Source: an uncultured Erythrobacter sp. (GTDB lineage Bacteria > Pseudomonadota > Alphaproteobacteria > Sphingomonadales > Sphingomonadaceae). From it: a DNA stretch of 64,000 nucleotides. Numbering within the stretch: the first letter of the stretch is position 1; every line of letters starts with the position of its first letter. Location of the stretch: the NCBI GenBank assembly GCA_947503275.1, contig CANNCZ010000001.1, positions 1,426,001 to 1,490,000 of the forward strand, in the 5' to 3' direction. This document shows, piece after piece, positions 1-7,875 of the stretch. The notes under the pieces are model-generated. The model made no database searches. It was not told where the DNA came from and was given only the letters and a program-made list of their open reading frames with translations. The translations under genes were made by a program, and so were the position numbers.

Positions 1-1
1 C

Positions 2-361
2 CTGCGCTGCGTAGTGCTAGAGGCAGTGCCATGGCCGCGCCCTGATATTCTTCACAAAGCCCGCCGCGCCGCCGCACCGGGTCCCGGCAGCGCACATGAC
101 GACCGCATCATCCGCGCACGTCTTGCACAAGGGTTCGGACGGTTGATCCGCAACAAGGACGACGCAGGCCATTTCGTGGTCCTTTCGGCCGCCTTCCCCA
201 CCCGCCTACTCAGCGCTTTTCCAGAGGGAACGCACGTCCGCCGCGTCACTCTCGACGAAGCGTTAAGCCGTGTTGCAGGCGGATTGATCGGCGAAGATGC
301 GACCTCACCCGCCGAAACAGGTGGAAACATCGACGCCGATGCCCCAGATACGATCGGATGA
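2..361 (+). CDS. ATP-dependent DNA helicase, DinG/YoaA type (C-terminal fragment)
   Basis: Only the last 119 or so codons are in the window; the frame is open from base 2 and ends with TGA at 359-361. The segment VVLEAVPWPRPDILHKARR, then IIRARLAQGFGRLIRN and FVVLSAAFPTRLLSAF, matches the final helicase subdomain of DinG-like superfamily 2 DNA helicases, which carries the last motif with the arginine finger (QGFGRLIR). These enzymes unwind DNA with 5'-3' polarity, and several have an iron-sulphur cluster; that part lies outside the window. The tail after about residue 100 is acidic and unrelated to the core. A more precise subfamily cannot be given from this end. Confidence 0.75.
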   Translation: MRCVVLEAVPWPRPDILHKARRAAAPGPGSAHDDRIIRARLAQGFGRLIRNKDDAGHFVVLSAAFPTRLLSAFPEGTHVRRVTLDEALSRVAGGLIGEDATSPAETGGNIDADAPDTIG

Positions 362-377
362 CCAAGCAGAGGCACCT

Positions 378-1460
378 ATGATCGAACATGTTGATTATAT
401 TGTCCGTCTGATCGGCATTGGAGCCAGTTTGATGTTGCTTGCATTGATCGTCGCCAATGAGGTGCGCACGCATATCAAAATCCCTCTGATAGGTATGATC
501 ATTGGTGCTGCCGGTTACTTGATGAATTCAACGCCATTGATGATGGCAACTACGCCGATTGATCCGATTATCGATCTTCTCTCAATTTCAACCCCATTTT
601 GGATATGGCTGTTTGCCCGCCGCCTGTTTGAAAGAGAGCCAGAGCATAGAATGCGCTACACTGCGTTCGGTCTATTGGCGCTCGGCTGGTTTATCGGGAA
701 TTTCCTTCCGTCGACATGGCCTGCGGGGTTTTTGCTGCTGCATTTCACGGCATTGGCTCTGATAGGCGATTTGATCAGGATTGGCGTGTTTGAGCGGGAT
801 GATGATCTAGTCGAACAGCGCCGAGCCATCCGACTTTGGTTACCGCTGTTGGTCGGTGCGCAGGCAGCGAGCATCTTGATCTTTGAGCTGTTTGAGCTGG
901 CAGCCGATATGGAAGGCCAACTGCCTTTGATCAGCGTTATCAACTCTACCATAATTCTGGTGTTGGTATTGTTTTCTGGTCTCGCTGTATTGCGCACGGA
1001 TCCCGAGCTGCTGGGTGAGACGGCGAAGGACGCTGCGGCTGATGAAGAAGACGTCCCTGCACTCGATTTGTCGCCCAGCGAAACCGTGCTGCATGACAAG
1101 CTGACCGCGGCCATGGATGACGGTGCCTATCGTGAACCGGGTCTGTCTATCGCAGGGTTGGCGGCTTTGCTGGACACGCCGGAGCATCGTCTGCGCGCGC
1201 TCATCAATCAGCGGCTCGGCTATCGCAATTTCTCCGCCTTTTTGAACCGCCACCGGATCACCGAAGCGCGCGAAAAACTCTCCAGCCGCGATGATGTGGA
1301 CTTGCCCGTGCTCACAATTGCGATGGATTTGGGATACAATTCGCTGCCGACCTTCAATCGCGCCTTCCGCAGCGAAACCGGCACAACACCCAGTGAATTT
1401 AGGCGCTTAGCGATCACAGACGGGACTGTTGAGCTCGAAGGAGCGGCTGTTCAAAACTGA
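378..1460 (+). CDS. AraC-family regulator with N-terminal membrane domain
   Basis: 360 residues. The first 220 or so residues form about six or seven hydrophobic segments, followed by an acidic linker and a C-terminal AraC/XylS double helix-turn-helix (LSIAGLAALLDTPEHRLRAL, then VLTIAMDLGYNSLPTFNRAF with the ending TGTTPSEFR). This is the known architecture of membrane-anchored AraC regulators. The ATG at 378 is preferred over the upstream in-frame start at 297 because the hydrophobic domain begins right after it and AGCAGAGG lies just upstream. The hydroxylase gene follows 107 bases downstream on the same strand, with a palindrome between them, which suggests local control. Ligand or signal unknown. 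Confidence 0.85.
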   Translation: MIEHVDYIVRLIGIGASLMLLALIVANEVRTHIKIPLIGMIIGAAGYLMNSTPLMMATTPIDPIIDLLSISTPFWIWLFARRLFEREPEHRMRYTAFGLLALGWFIGNFLPSTWPAGFLLLHFTALALIGDLIRIGVFERDDDLVEQRRAIRLWLPLLVGAQAASILIFELFELAADMEGQLPLISVINSTIILVLVLFSGLAVLRTDPELLGETAKDAAADEEDVPALDLSPSETVLHDKLTAAMDDGAYREPGLSIAGLAALLDTPEHRLRALINQRLGYRNFSAFLNRHRITEAREKLSSRDDVDLPVLTIAMDLGYNSLPTFNRAFRSETGTTPSEFRRLAITDGTVELEGAAVQN

Positions 1461-1467
1461 AAAAGCA

Positions 1468-1489
1468 CGGTCAGTTTCGAAATTGACCG
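1468..1489. promoter_or_regulatory. 22-base palindrome, candidate operator between AraC regulator and hydroxylase
   Basis: Outer arms CGGTCA (1468-1473) and TGACCG (1484-1489) flank the central palindrome TTTCGAAA (1475-1482); only one base pair of the 22 breaks the symmetry. It lies directly after the regulator stop codon and about 80 bases before the hydroxylase start. That suits an operator for the upstream AraC-type protein, although the assignment is inference. It has no following T run, so it does not look like a terminator. Confidence 0.5.
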
Positions 1490-1567
1490 CATGTTTTTGG
1501 CATTGAGAGGATTTTGGCGGTCGTGATCGGCAGTTTGGGCTCATCAGCTCAAACAGGAGACCGCTCC

Positions 1568-2485
1568 ATGCAACCCAGTGAAGCCCAATCGACGCTCGAT
1601 TACACAATCGACCTCGTCACATCGCACTTTGTGAATGTGCTCTATTTCGACCTTGGGCGGTATCTGATTGCTGCTGGCGCGATGACGGCCGCGCTGCTGA
1701 TTTTTCGCGGTTATGCAAAAGCGCGCCAGATCCAGAAACGCAAAGCCAATCGAGGCGACTATATCCGCGAGATTTCTTCATCGCTGCGCACAGTGTTTGT
1801 CTTCTTCGTCACGACTTTGGCGACAATCATTGGCGTTGAGTTTGGTGTCATCAACCTCAAGATCGACAGCGCTCCGCTACTTACCGTTGCTTGGCACTTT
1901 GCGCTGATCGTGTTGCTCCACGATGCCTATTTCTATTGGATACACCGCGCGATGCATACGAAGCGGTTGTTCAAGGCGACCCATCTGCATCACCACAAAT
2001 CGCGTACGCCCACCCCTTGGACAGCATACAGCTTTTCCACCTGGGAAGCCGCGGTCGAAGCTGCATTCGTCCCGCTCTTCCTGTTGATTACCAGTATGAT
2101 GGGCATCGCATTTGCCGGCTTCGCAATGTTCTTGTTCCTTTGGAACATGATCATCCGCAATGTGATGGCTCATGCCGGGCATGAACTGTTCCCCGCAGGA
2201 TGGCTGGACATTCCTGTCCTGCGTTGGATCAGCACCACGACGCATCATGATCTGCACCACTCATCCGGCTACAATTTTGGGTTCTATTTCACCTGGTGGG
2301 ACAAGTGGATGGGCACCGAACACCCACGCTACGCCGAAGCATTCAACGCCAATGCAAAGCCGCTGCCTTTTCCGAAAGTCACCCGCCAACTGGCCGAGCG
2401 GGTCAGCGTAATCTGCGCCGCATTGCTGGCCGCTGGAGTTACGCTGAACGGCTGGTTGATTGCAGCCGAGCCCGGATTGATCTGA
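1568..2485 (+). CDS. Sterol desaturase / fatty acid hydroxylase family membrane di-iron enzyme
   Basis: 305 residues from an ATG preceded by CAGGAGA at 1554-1560; the in-frame start at 1514 lacks a site. The protein has about four membrane segments and the histidine clusters of the family: HDAYFYWIHRAMH, HLHHH, and TTHHDLHH with a final HP. These ligate two irons and would hydroxylate or desaturate a lipid at the inner membrane using oxygen. The substrate cannot be told; carotenoid, sterol-like and fatty acyl substrates are all known in the family. It sits directly downstream of a membrane AraC regulator and is probably controlled by it. Confidence 0.88.
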   Translation: MQPSEAQSTLDYTIDLVTSHFVNVLYFDLGRYLIAAGAMTAALLIFRGYAKARQIQKRKANRGDYIREISSSLRTVFVFFVTTLATIIGVEFGVINLKIDSAPLLTVAWHFALIVLLHDAYFYWIHRAMHTKRLFKATHLHHHKSRTPTPWTAYSFSTWEAAVEAAFVPLFLLITSMMGIAFAGFAMFLFLWNMIIRNVMAHAGHELFPAGWLDIPVLRWISTTTHHDLHHSSGYNFGFYFTWWDKWMGTEHPRYAEAFNANAKPLPFPKVTRQLAERVSVICAALLAAGVTLNGWLIAAEPGLI

Positions 2486-2676
2486 CCCACTTGCCCAGAA
2501 AACCCGCACACGCGCCGCTTTCTTCTCGCGGTGGCCGTTTGCGGGGCGGCAGTCTTGCCAGCGCCCTTCCCTAGTTGGACGCTGCGAGGCTGCCGCATTG
2601 GCATGTGCGCTTGTTGGTGCCATAGGGGCAACCAGTTGCGCAGGCGCGTTGCCTCGTTCGGTGGGATAGCAGTAAT

Positions 2677-3207
2677 TTGAAGATATTGGGCCTCTTTCGC
2701 CATGCTAAATCGGAATGGGATGCCGGTGTCAGCCGTGATTTTGATCGCGGCTTGAATGAGCGCGGCCGCACAGGTGCCAAATTGTTGGGCGATCATATTC
2801 GCGGCCACGGCATTAAGTGGGATCGCATCATCGCCAGCCCAGCGGTGCGGGTCACCGAAACGCTCGATATCGCGGTGCCAGAGATCGAGACGGTCTATGA
2901 CCAGAAGCTATACCTCGCCAGCCCAGAGACGATCCTAGAGGTCGCCGCTGCGCATGGCGATGATGACCCGGCGGCGATTATGATGTCGGGGCACAATCCC
3001 GGTTTGCAGGAAGTGCTGCTAGATCTGGTGGCTCCCGCGCGTGAGAATGATCTGTTTCGCGAAGCGGCTGTGAAGTTTCCAACCGCTGCATTCGCGGTGT
3101 TGGAATGCAAGATTGATCGCTGGGCTGACCTCAAGGTTCGTTGCGCAGAGCTGGTGCATTTTGCCCGGCCGCGCGATCTCAATCCGGAACTTGGACCTGA
3201 CTATTAA
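2677..3207 (+). CDS. SixA-type histidine phosphatase
   Basis: 176 residues. It opens with the catalytic LFRHAKS (RH motif) and has the second histidine in MMSGHNPG, both typical of the histidine phosphatase superfamily, SixA/PHP branch. Family members remove phosphate from phosphohistidine or small phosphoesters in the cytoplasm. The start must be TTG at 2677: LKILGLFRHAKS begins right there, no ATG lies near, and GGTGGGA sits about ten bases upstream. It ends in a four-base convergent overlap with soxR. The substrate is not evident from the context. Confidence 0.82.
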   Translation: MKILGLFRHAKSEWDAGVSRDFDRGLNERGRTGAKLLGDHIRGHGIKWDRIIASPAVRVTETLDIAVPEIETVYDQKLYLASPETILEVAAAHGDDDPAAIMMSGHNPGLQEVLLDLVAPARENDLFREAAVKFPTAAFAVLECKIDRWADLKVRCAELVHFARPRDLNPELGPDY

Positions 3208-3665
3208 ACAGGCGGGTCAAGCACCAGCCGAGGCCCTGCACCCAACTGCGCCATCTTATCTTCAGGATTGTAAATCGCGCAGCGCTTCAGACTGAGGCAC
3301 CCGCACCCAATACACCCGTCAAGCCTGTCACGCATCGCGCTCATCTGTGCGATTTTGCGGTCTAGCAGTGCGCGGATTGAACGGCTGATCACCTCCCAAT
3401 CGCGTGCGGTCGGCGTGCGCCCCTGCGGAAGCTTGCGCATCTCCGCATCAATCTCACCCAGCGTCAGGCCCAATTGTTGTGCGATGAGGATAAAGCTTAC
3501 CCGGCGAATATCGGATCGCAAAAAGCGCCGTTGATTGCCGCTGGTGCGGACAGGTTCGATCAATCCGCGATCTTCGTAAAACCGGATGGCGGAGACCGAT
3601 AGCCCAGTCCGACGAGCCATTTCGCCGATAGGAATGAGGTCGGATTTGGAGAGGCGTTTTGACAT
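3204..3665 (-). CDS. soxR: Redox-sensitive transcriptional activator SoxR
   Basis: 153 residues, MerR family. An N-terminal winged helix-turn-helix (IGEMARRTGLSVSAIRFYE, residues 13-31) is followed by a dimerisation helix and the 2Fe-2S cluster cysteines at about 118, 121, 123 and 129 (CIGCGCLSLKRC), spaced as in E. coli SoxR. Oxidation of the cluster by redox-cycling compounds switches on the target promoter. The ATG at 3665 is chosen because the upstream extension is not part of the family. There is no soxS in the window; the likely direct target is the divergent VOC gene, through the SoxR box at 3696-3713. Confidence 0.95.
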   Translation of the reverse strand: MSKRLSKSDLIPIGEMARRTGLSVSAIRFYEDRGLIEPVRTSGNQRRFLRSDIRRVSFILIAQQLGLTLGEIDAEMRKLPQGRTPTARDWEVISRSIRALLDRKIAQMSAMRDRLDGCIGCGCLSLKRCAIYNPEDKMAQLGAGPRLVLDPPV

Positions 3666-3691
3666 GCGTAACGACCTAGCGAAAAAATAGC

Positions 3692-3722
3692 TTGATCTCA
3701 AGTTAACTCGAGGTTGCATGAT
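3692..3722 (+). promoter_or_regulatory. SoxR-controlled promoter with SoxR box
   Basis: The 18-mer TCTCAAGTTAACTCGAGG (3696-3713) matches the SoxR box consensus CCTCAAGTTAACTTGAGG at 16 positions. It lies between TTGATC (3692-3697) and CATGAT (3717-3722), a spacing of 19 bases. That long spacer is the hallmark of MerR-family promoters, where the regulator untwists DNA. The promoter faces the VOC gene starting at 3756. The same box lies just upstream of soxR on the other strand and may also serve autoregulation. Confidence 0.85.
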
Positions 3723-3755
3723 CACGGCAGACAACGAATCAGGAGACGCATCGTC

Positions 3756-4160
3756 ATGCCAATAGGAACCATTGAACACGCCAACCTCACCGTCACCAAT
3801 CCCGAACGCAGCGCGCAATTGTTCAAGGAATTGTGCGGGTGGGAGGAACGGTGGCGCGGTCACTCAAAGCTAGGCGGCGATACTGTGCATGTTGGACAGC
3901 CCGGAAATGGCGCAACCTATGTGGCGCTCTACACCAACGCAGATGTGCGCGCCGACAGCGAGAGGCGCTATGCGAAGGGGCAACCGCTCAACCATATCGG
4001 GCTGCTTGTGGATGATCTGAAGGCGGCAGAGGCCGCCGTGAACGCCGCTGGTCTCACGCCGTTTGGCCATGATGACTACGATCCGGGAAAGCGGTTCTAC
4101 TTCTTCGACTGGGACGGGATCGAGTTCGAGGTGATCACCTATTCAGGAGCAGTCGCATGA
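3756..4160 (+). CDS. VOC (glyoxalase/bleomycin resistance) family protein, SoxR target
   Basis: 134 residues with the vicinal-oxygen-chelate fold: IEHANLTVTNPERSAQLFKEL at the start, LNHIGLLVDDLKAAEAAVNAAG in the second half, and DWDGIEFEVITY at the end. Metal ligands are plausible at His8, His81 and the Glu in EFEV. The start at 3756 has AGGAGA at 3741-3746; the earlier in-frame start lies within the promoter. Placement behind a SoxR box suggests a role in detoxifying redox-active or electrophilic compounds. Whether it is a lyase, dioxygenase or binding protein is not visible. Confidence 0.88.
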   Translation: MPIGTIEHANLTVTNPERSAQLFKELCGWEERWRGHSKLGGDTVHVGQPGNGATYVALYTNADVRADSERRYAKGQPLNHIGLLVDDLKAAEAAVNAAGLTPFGHDDYDPGKRFYFFDWDGIEFEVITYSGAVA

Positions 4161-4235
4161 ACGAGCCAATTTTGCGCGAACCGATGTTCGGACCACCAAC
4201 CAACAAGGGTAAACGATCCAAATGGTCCTCTCCCG

Positions 4236-5156
4236 TTAAGCGCCCGCATTCCCGACCACAAAACACGCAGCTGCCATCAGGCCCCCTGCCCAGCGGTTAG
4301 AGCGAAAGCGGGCGAGCGGATTGTCGGGATCGGCAGGATCAAGCGTGGCGACTTGCCAGAGAAGGTGCAGAGCAACGGGCAACAAGGCGACAAGCGCAAA
4401 GACGTCGGGACGGTACAGCCAAACACCGATCCCCCACAGCGCAATCGTCGCAGCATAGAACGCGCCAACGCCGCCATGCACCCGCTTGCCCATGCGCAAT
4501 GCAGAGCTTTTGATGCCAACCAACGCATCATCCTCGCGGTCTTGCAACGCGTAGATCGTGTCGAAACCAATGACCCAGCAGATCGAGCCAAGATAAAGGC
4601 ATGCGAGCACCGCCCAATTGTCAAACCGCAGCTCCACCCAGCCGACCAAAATGCCCCACGTGAACACCATGCCCAGCCAGGCCTGAGGCCACCATGTGAT
4701 CCGCTTCATAAAAGGATAGGCGGCGACCAGGGAGAGACTAGCCAGCGCCACGACCTGCGCCTCCAAACGCAATTGAAGCAAGACCACCAACCCGACCAGA
4801 CACAAGGCGATCAACCAGCCCCAAGCGACCCGTTTGCTCACCCGCCCGCTGGCAATGGGACGCGCGGCGGTGCGGGCCACCTGCTTATCAAGGTCCGCAT
4901 CGATGATATCGTTGTAAACGCAACCGGCCCCGCGCATCGCAACCGCGCCCAGAAGCATCCAACCAAGCAGCGCCAATTGCGGCCCAGCCCCGGCCAACCA
5001 AACGCCGAAAACACAGGGCCAGAACAACAGCCACCACCCTATCGGCCGATCAAACCGTGCCAATTGGGCCAAGTCGCGCGGCAATTGTGGCAACCGCGCG
5101 ACCAGGCCGCCCGACACACTCTTGTGTTCAGTATCGGGGACGATCGTATCAGTCAT
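4236..5156 (-). CDS. ubiA: 4-hydroxybenzoate polyprenyltransferase
   Basis: 306 residues and about nine membrane helices. Both aspartate-rich prenyl diphosphate binding motifs are present: NDIIDADLDKQVARTAARP and DTIYALQDREDD. UbiA attaches the polyprenyl chain to 4-hydroxybenzoate in ubiquinone synthesis at the inner membrane. It starts at an ATG that overlaps the end of the upstream membrane-protein gene by four bases (ATGA), so the two are translationally coupled. Length and motifs are normal for UbiA; menA- and ctaB-type prenyltransferases differ in the first motif. Confidence 0.93.
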   Translation of the reverse strand: MTDTIVPDTEHKSVSGGLVARLPQLPRDLAQLARFDRPIGWWLLFWPCVFGVWLAGAGPQLALLGWMLLGAVAMRGAGCVYNDIIDADLDKQVARTAARPIASGRVSKRVAWGWLIALCLVGLVVLLQLRLEAQVVALASLSLVAAYPFMKRITWWPQAWLGMVFTWGILVGWVELRFDNWAVLACLYLGSICWVIGFDTIYALQDREDDALVGIKSSALRMGKRVHGGVGAFYAATIALWGIGVWLYRPDVFALVALLPVALHLLWQVATLDPADPDNPLARFRSNRWAGGLMAAACFVVGNAGA

Positions 5157-5536
5157 GATTTGGCCTGCTTGTCAGCTGCTCTCCACCCGACAAAGCAGGC
5201 GATAAACATCGTGAGGTTACCGGCAAAATCGAGCATTCCGATGGAGGTGAGCACCGGCATTTCGTAGTGAAAATACCAGTTAAAGATAAAGAACGGCACC
5301 AGCACCACAGCGAAGATCGCAAAGGCCCGCCCGGACCATTTCACCACCAGCGCCATAACGCCAAACATCACCGCCTGCGCGCCGAAACATGCCATCGTAA
5401 AACGCATCAAGAACGTGTTCTCGCGGTAGTTTTCGGTAATGGCGACGTCGATCACGTGGCCCGGAAAAAAGAGCGCCCATCCGCCAAGTCCGAGGAACAC
5501 GAAAGCAATGTAGATCTGGGCCAGTCGTGCAGTCAT
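5153..5536 (-). CDS. Small four-helix membrane protein upstream of ubiA
   Basis: 127 residues with four clear hydrophobic segments: near residues 5-25, 42-63, 67-88 and 98-117. The ending is short and charged. No catalytic motif is visible and I do not recognise a named family with certainty. It is the first gene of a two-gene unit with ubiA (ATGA overlap). Its start codon is preceded by TAGGGAGCAAGC, which is one arm of the inverted repeat shared with rsmE. Confidence 0.8.
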   Translation of the reverse strand: MTARLAQIYIAFVFLGLGGWALFFPGHVIDVAITENYRENTFLMRFTMACFGAQAVMFGVMALVVKWSGRAFAIFAVVLVPFFIFNWYFHYEMPVLTSIGMLDFAGNLTMFIACFVGWRAADKQAKS

Positions 5537-5574
5537 GCTTGCTCCCTAGCGGTGGACAGGCTTAGGGAGCAAGC
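5537..5574. repeat. Perfect inverted repeat forming mirrored leaders of two divergent genes
   Basis: Arms of 12 bases at 5537-5548 and 5563-5574 (TAGGGAGCAAGC when read towards either gene), separated by 14 bases. Each arm holds the ribosome binding site (AGGGAGC) of one gene and ends at or one base before its ATG. Only 39 bases separate the two start codons. In either transcript the arms could pair and hide the binding site. Confidence 0.8.
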
Positions 5575-5575
5575 C

Positions 5576-6343
5576 ATGCCTGCGACACCTTCATGGCCTC
5601 CGAAAAGCGCACCGCGCCTGTTTGTTGCCGATCAGCTCGGCGATGGGCGCATTTTGGCACTCGACGGCAATCACGCGCATTATCTGGGCAAGGTCATGCG
5701 AGTTCGCGAAGGTGAAACGGTGATCTTGTGCGATAACCAAACGGGCGAGTGGGCTGCGCGTGTCGGACAGGTCGATAAGCGCCGCGTTGATCTGACTGTG
5801 ATTGAACGCCTGCGCGCGCGTGAAGAAGTGCCTGACCTATGGCTTTGCCCCGCTCTGCTCAAAAAAGACCGGTTTGATGTGGTGCTGGAGAAGGTGACCG
5901 AGCTTGGCGTGGGGCGCATTCAACCGGTCATTACGCGCCGCTGTGTGGCAGATAAGCTCAATCTTGATCGCGCTCGCACGATCACGACTGAGGCCGCTGA
6001 ACAATGCGCGCGAACTGCGCTTCCCGAACTGGTGGAGCCGGTAAAACTTGATGCTCTGCTCCGCAATTGGCCCACGAACCGCGCGTTGTTCTTTGCCGAT
6101 GAGGAAGGCGGGCAGCCTGCTGGCGATGCCTTCGCGCATCAAGGTGGACCTGCGGCGATACTAATCGGTCCCGAGGGCGGCTTTGACGATGCGGAACGCA
6201 GCGCTATTCGCGCCCATCCCAATGCGCACGCCATCTCGCTTGGTCCCCGCATCCTCAGAGGCGAAACCGCCGCAATTGCGGCACTCGCGGTTTGGATGTC
6301 GGAGGCCGGGGACTGGGCAGACGGTGGCGCGGACGAAGAATGA
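5576..6343 (+). CDS. rsmE: 16S rRNA (uracil1498-N3)-methyltransferase
   Basis: 255 residues. N-terminal PUA-like RNA-binding part (HAHYLGKVMRVREGE), then a SPOUT/alpha-beta-knot methyltransferase domain with LIGPEGGFDDAE and the knot motif SLGPRILRGETAA, both diagnostic of RsmE. It methylates U1498 of 16S rRNA in the 30S decoding region. The ATG at 5576 has AGGGAGC close upstream; longer in-frame readings run through the divergent gene and are not credible. The C-terminus ends in an acidic tail. Confidence 0.94.
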   Translation: MPATPSWPPKSAPRLFVADQLGDGRILALDGNHAHYLGKVMRVREGETVILCDNQTGEWAARVGQVDKRRVDLTVIERLRAREEVPDLWLCPALLKKDRFDVVLEKVTELGVGRIQPVITRRCVADKLNLDRARTITTEAAEQCARTALPELVEPVKLDALLRNWPTNRALFFADEEGGQPAGDAFAHQGGPAAILIGPEGGFDDAERSAIRAHPNAHAISLGPRILRGETAAIAALAVWMSEAGDWADGGADEE

Positions 6344-6383
6344 CTTCGCCGCACAAAACAGAAATTTCACTTCCCACATGGGA

Positions 6384-6406
6384 ATCGGTTTTCTAGGGCA
6401 ACCGAT
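6384..6406 (+). promoter_or_regulatory. Hairpin in the gshA leader
   Basis: Arms ATCGGTT (6384-6390) and AACCGAT (6400-6406) with a nine-base loop, ending about 17 bases before the gshA start and just before GAGAGG. It has no T run, so an operator or a translational control hairpin is more likely than a terminator. Function is inference only. Confidence 0.35.
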
Positions 6407-6423
6407 ATGAGAGGCCTCCCCAT

Positions 6424-7806
6424 ATGAGCACCAGAGAAGCATCCAGCCCCGATGAGCCGGTGATCGAAACGCTCGATCAACTGATCGCGCCCATGCGCGT
6501 CGGCGAAAAGCCAAAGGATCAATGGCGCATTGGGACAGAGCATGAAAAGCTAGTCTACAAGCGCGCCGATGCCGACGGAAACCGTCGCGCACCATCCTAT
6601 GATGAGCAATGCGGCATTCGTGACCTGCTGATGGGCCTCACCGAATTTGGGTGGGAGCCGGTGGAAGAAGGCGGGCACGTCATCGCCTTGAAAGGCAAAG
6701 ATGGCGCGGTCAGTCTGGAGCCTGCGGGTCAGCTGGAATTATCAGGTGCACCGCTCACCAACCTGCACGAAACCTGCGCGGAAACCGGGCGACATCTGGA
6801 GCAGGTGAAGACCATCGGAGAACGCTGCGGCGTTGGTTATTTGGGCCTTGGCATGTGGCCGGATAAGGCACGCGCGGACCTGCCTGTGATGCCGAAAGGC
6901 CGATATAAGATCATGATGGAGCACATGCCCAAAGTCGGCTCGCTCGGTCTTGATATGATGCTGCGGACCTGCACAATTCAGGTCAATCTCGACTACCAAT
7001 CAGAAGCAGACATGGCGCAGAAATTCCGCGTCGGCCTCGCGCTGCAACCGCTGGCAACCGCTTTGTTTGCCAATTCGCCATTCACCGAAGGTAAGCCCAA
7101 TGGCTACCTTTCCTACCGCAGCCATATCTGGTCCGACACCGATCCGCACAGGACGGGAATGCTGCCTTTCGTTTTTGAAGATGGCTTTGGCTATGAACGC
7201 TGGGCGCAATACATGCTCGATGTGCCAATGTATTTCGTGTTCCGCGATGGCAAATATCTTGATGCGGCTGGACTTTCCTTTCGCGATTTTCTCGAGGGCA
7301 AACTCTCAATCCTGCCCGGCGAACTTCCCACGGCGAGCGATTGGTGGGACCACCTCTCCACCGCATTCCCCGAAGTGCGCCTGAAAAGCTTCCTAGAGAT
7401 GCGCGGCGCAGATGGCGGGCCTTGGAGCCGGATTTGCGCGCTGCCCGCTTTGTGGGTTGGTTTGCTTTACGATCAAGGCGCGTTGGATGCGGCTTGGGAT
7501 TTGGTCAAAGACTGGTCGATGGAAGAGCGTGAGCAATTGCGCAATGACGCGCCAAAACTTGGCCTCAACGCGCCCATTCCCGGCGGCGGTACAATGCAGG
7601 ATCTGGGCAAAGAGGTTCTCGCTATCGCCCATTCCGGCTTGGCGGCTCGGGGCAAGCTGAATGCCAGCGGCGACAACGAAACGGGGTATCTCGAAACGCT
7701 TGACGAAATCGTCAAAACTGGCAAAGTGCCAGCACAACGCCTGCTCGACGCCTATCATGGCGAATGGGGTGAAGACGTATCGCGGGTCTACAAATACTCG
7801 TTCTAG
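6424..7806 (+). CDS. gshA: Glutamate-cysteine ligase (GCS2 / plant-alphaproteobacterial type)
   Basis: 460 residues, the usual length for the GCS2-type ligase of alphaproteobacteria and plants, which is unlike E. coli GshA. Typical stretches are WRIGTEHEKLVY, SLEPAGQLELSGAPL, GRYKIMMEHMPKVGSLGLDM, RTCTIQVNLDY and FLEMRGADGGPW. It couples glutamate and cysteine with ATP, the first step of glutathione synthesis in the cytoplasm. Start ATG at 6424 with GAGAGG upstream. It stands alone; no gshB is in the window. A small hairpin lies in its leader. Confidence 0.94.
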   Translation: MSTREASSPDEPVIETLDQLIAPMRVGEKPKDQWRIGTEHEKLVYKRADADGNRRAPSYDEQCGIRDLLMGLTEFGWEPVEEGGHVIALKGKDGAVSLEPAGQLELSGAPLTNLHETCAETGRHLEQVKTIGERCGVGYLGLGMWPDKARADLPVMPKGRYKIMMEHMPKVGSLGLDMMLRTCTIQVNLDYQSEADMAQKFRVGLALQPLATALFANSPFTEGKPNGYLSYRSHIWSDTDPHRTGMLPFVFEDGFGYERWAQYMLDVPMYFVFRDGKYLDAAGLSFRDFLEGKLSILPGELPTASDWWDHLSTAFPEVRLKSFLEMRGADGGPWSRICALPALWVGLLYDQGALDAAWDLVKDWSMEEREQLRNDAPKLGLNAPIPGGGTMQDLGKEVLAIAHSGLAARGKLNASGDNETGYLETLDEIVKTGKVPAQRLLDAYHGEWGEDVSRVYKYSF

Positions 7807-7875
7807 TTCGTCGGCACCGTACTATCTGAAATCCTTGGTCAAATGCACCTTCTCCTGCAGCAGTAGGGGAAGAAC

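Noticed and set aside
2486..2676. Short minus-strand frame with a Cys-rich end (CATGCPYGTNKRTCQCGS)
   Set aside because: Interesting composition, but no start or ribosome site fits between the hydroxylase and SixA-type genes.
4157..4300. Short plus-strand frame overlapping the VOC gene stop (47 codons)
   Set aside because: It starts with an ATGA overlap but its second half lies over the end of ubiA, and the composition is Pro/Lys-rich with no family. Not supported.
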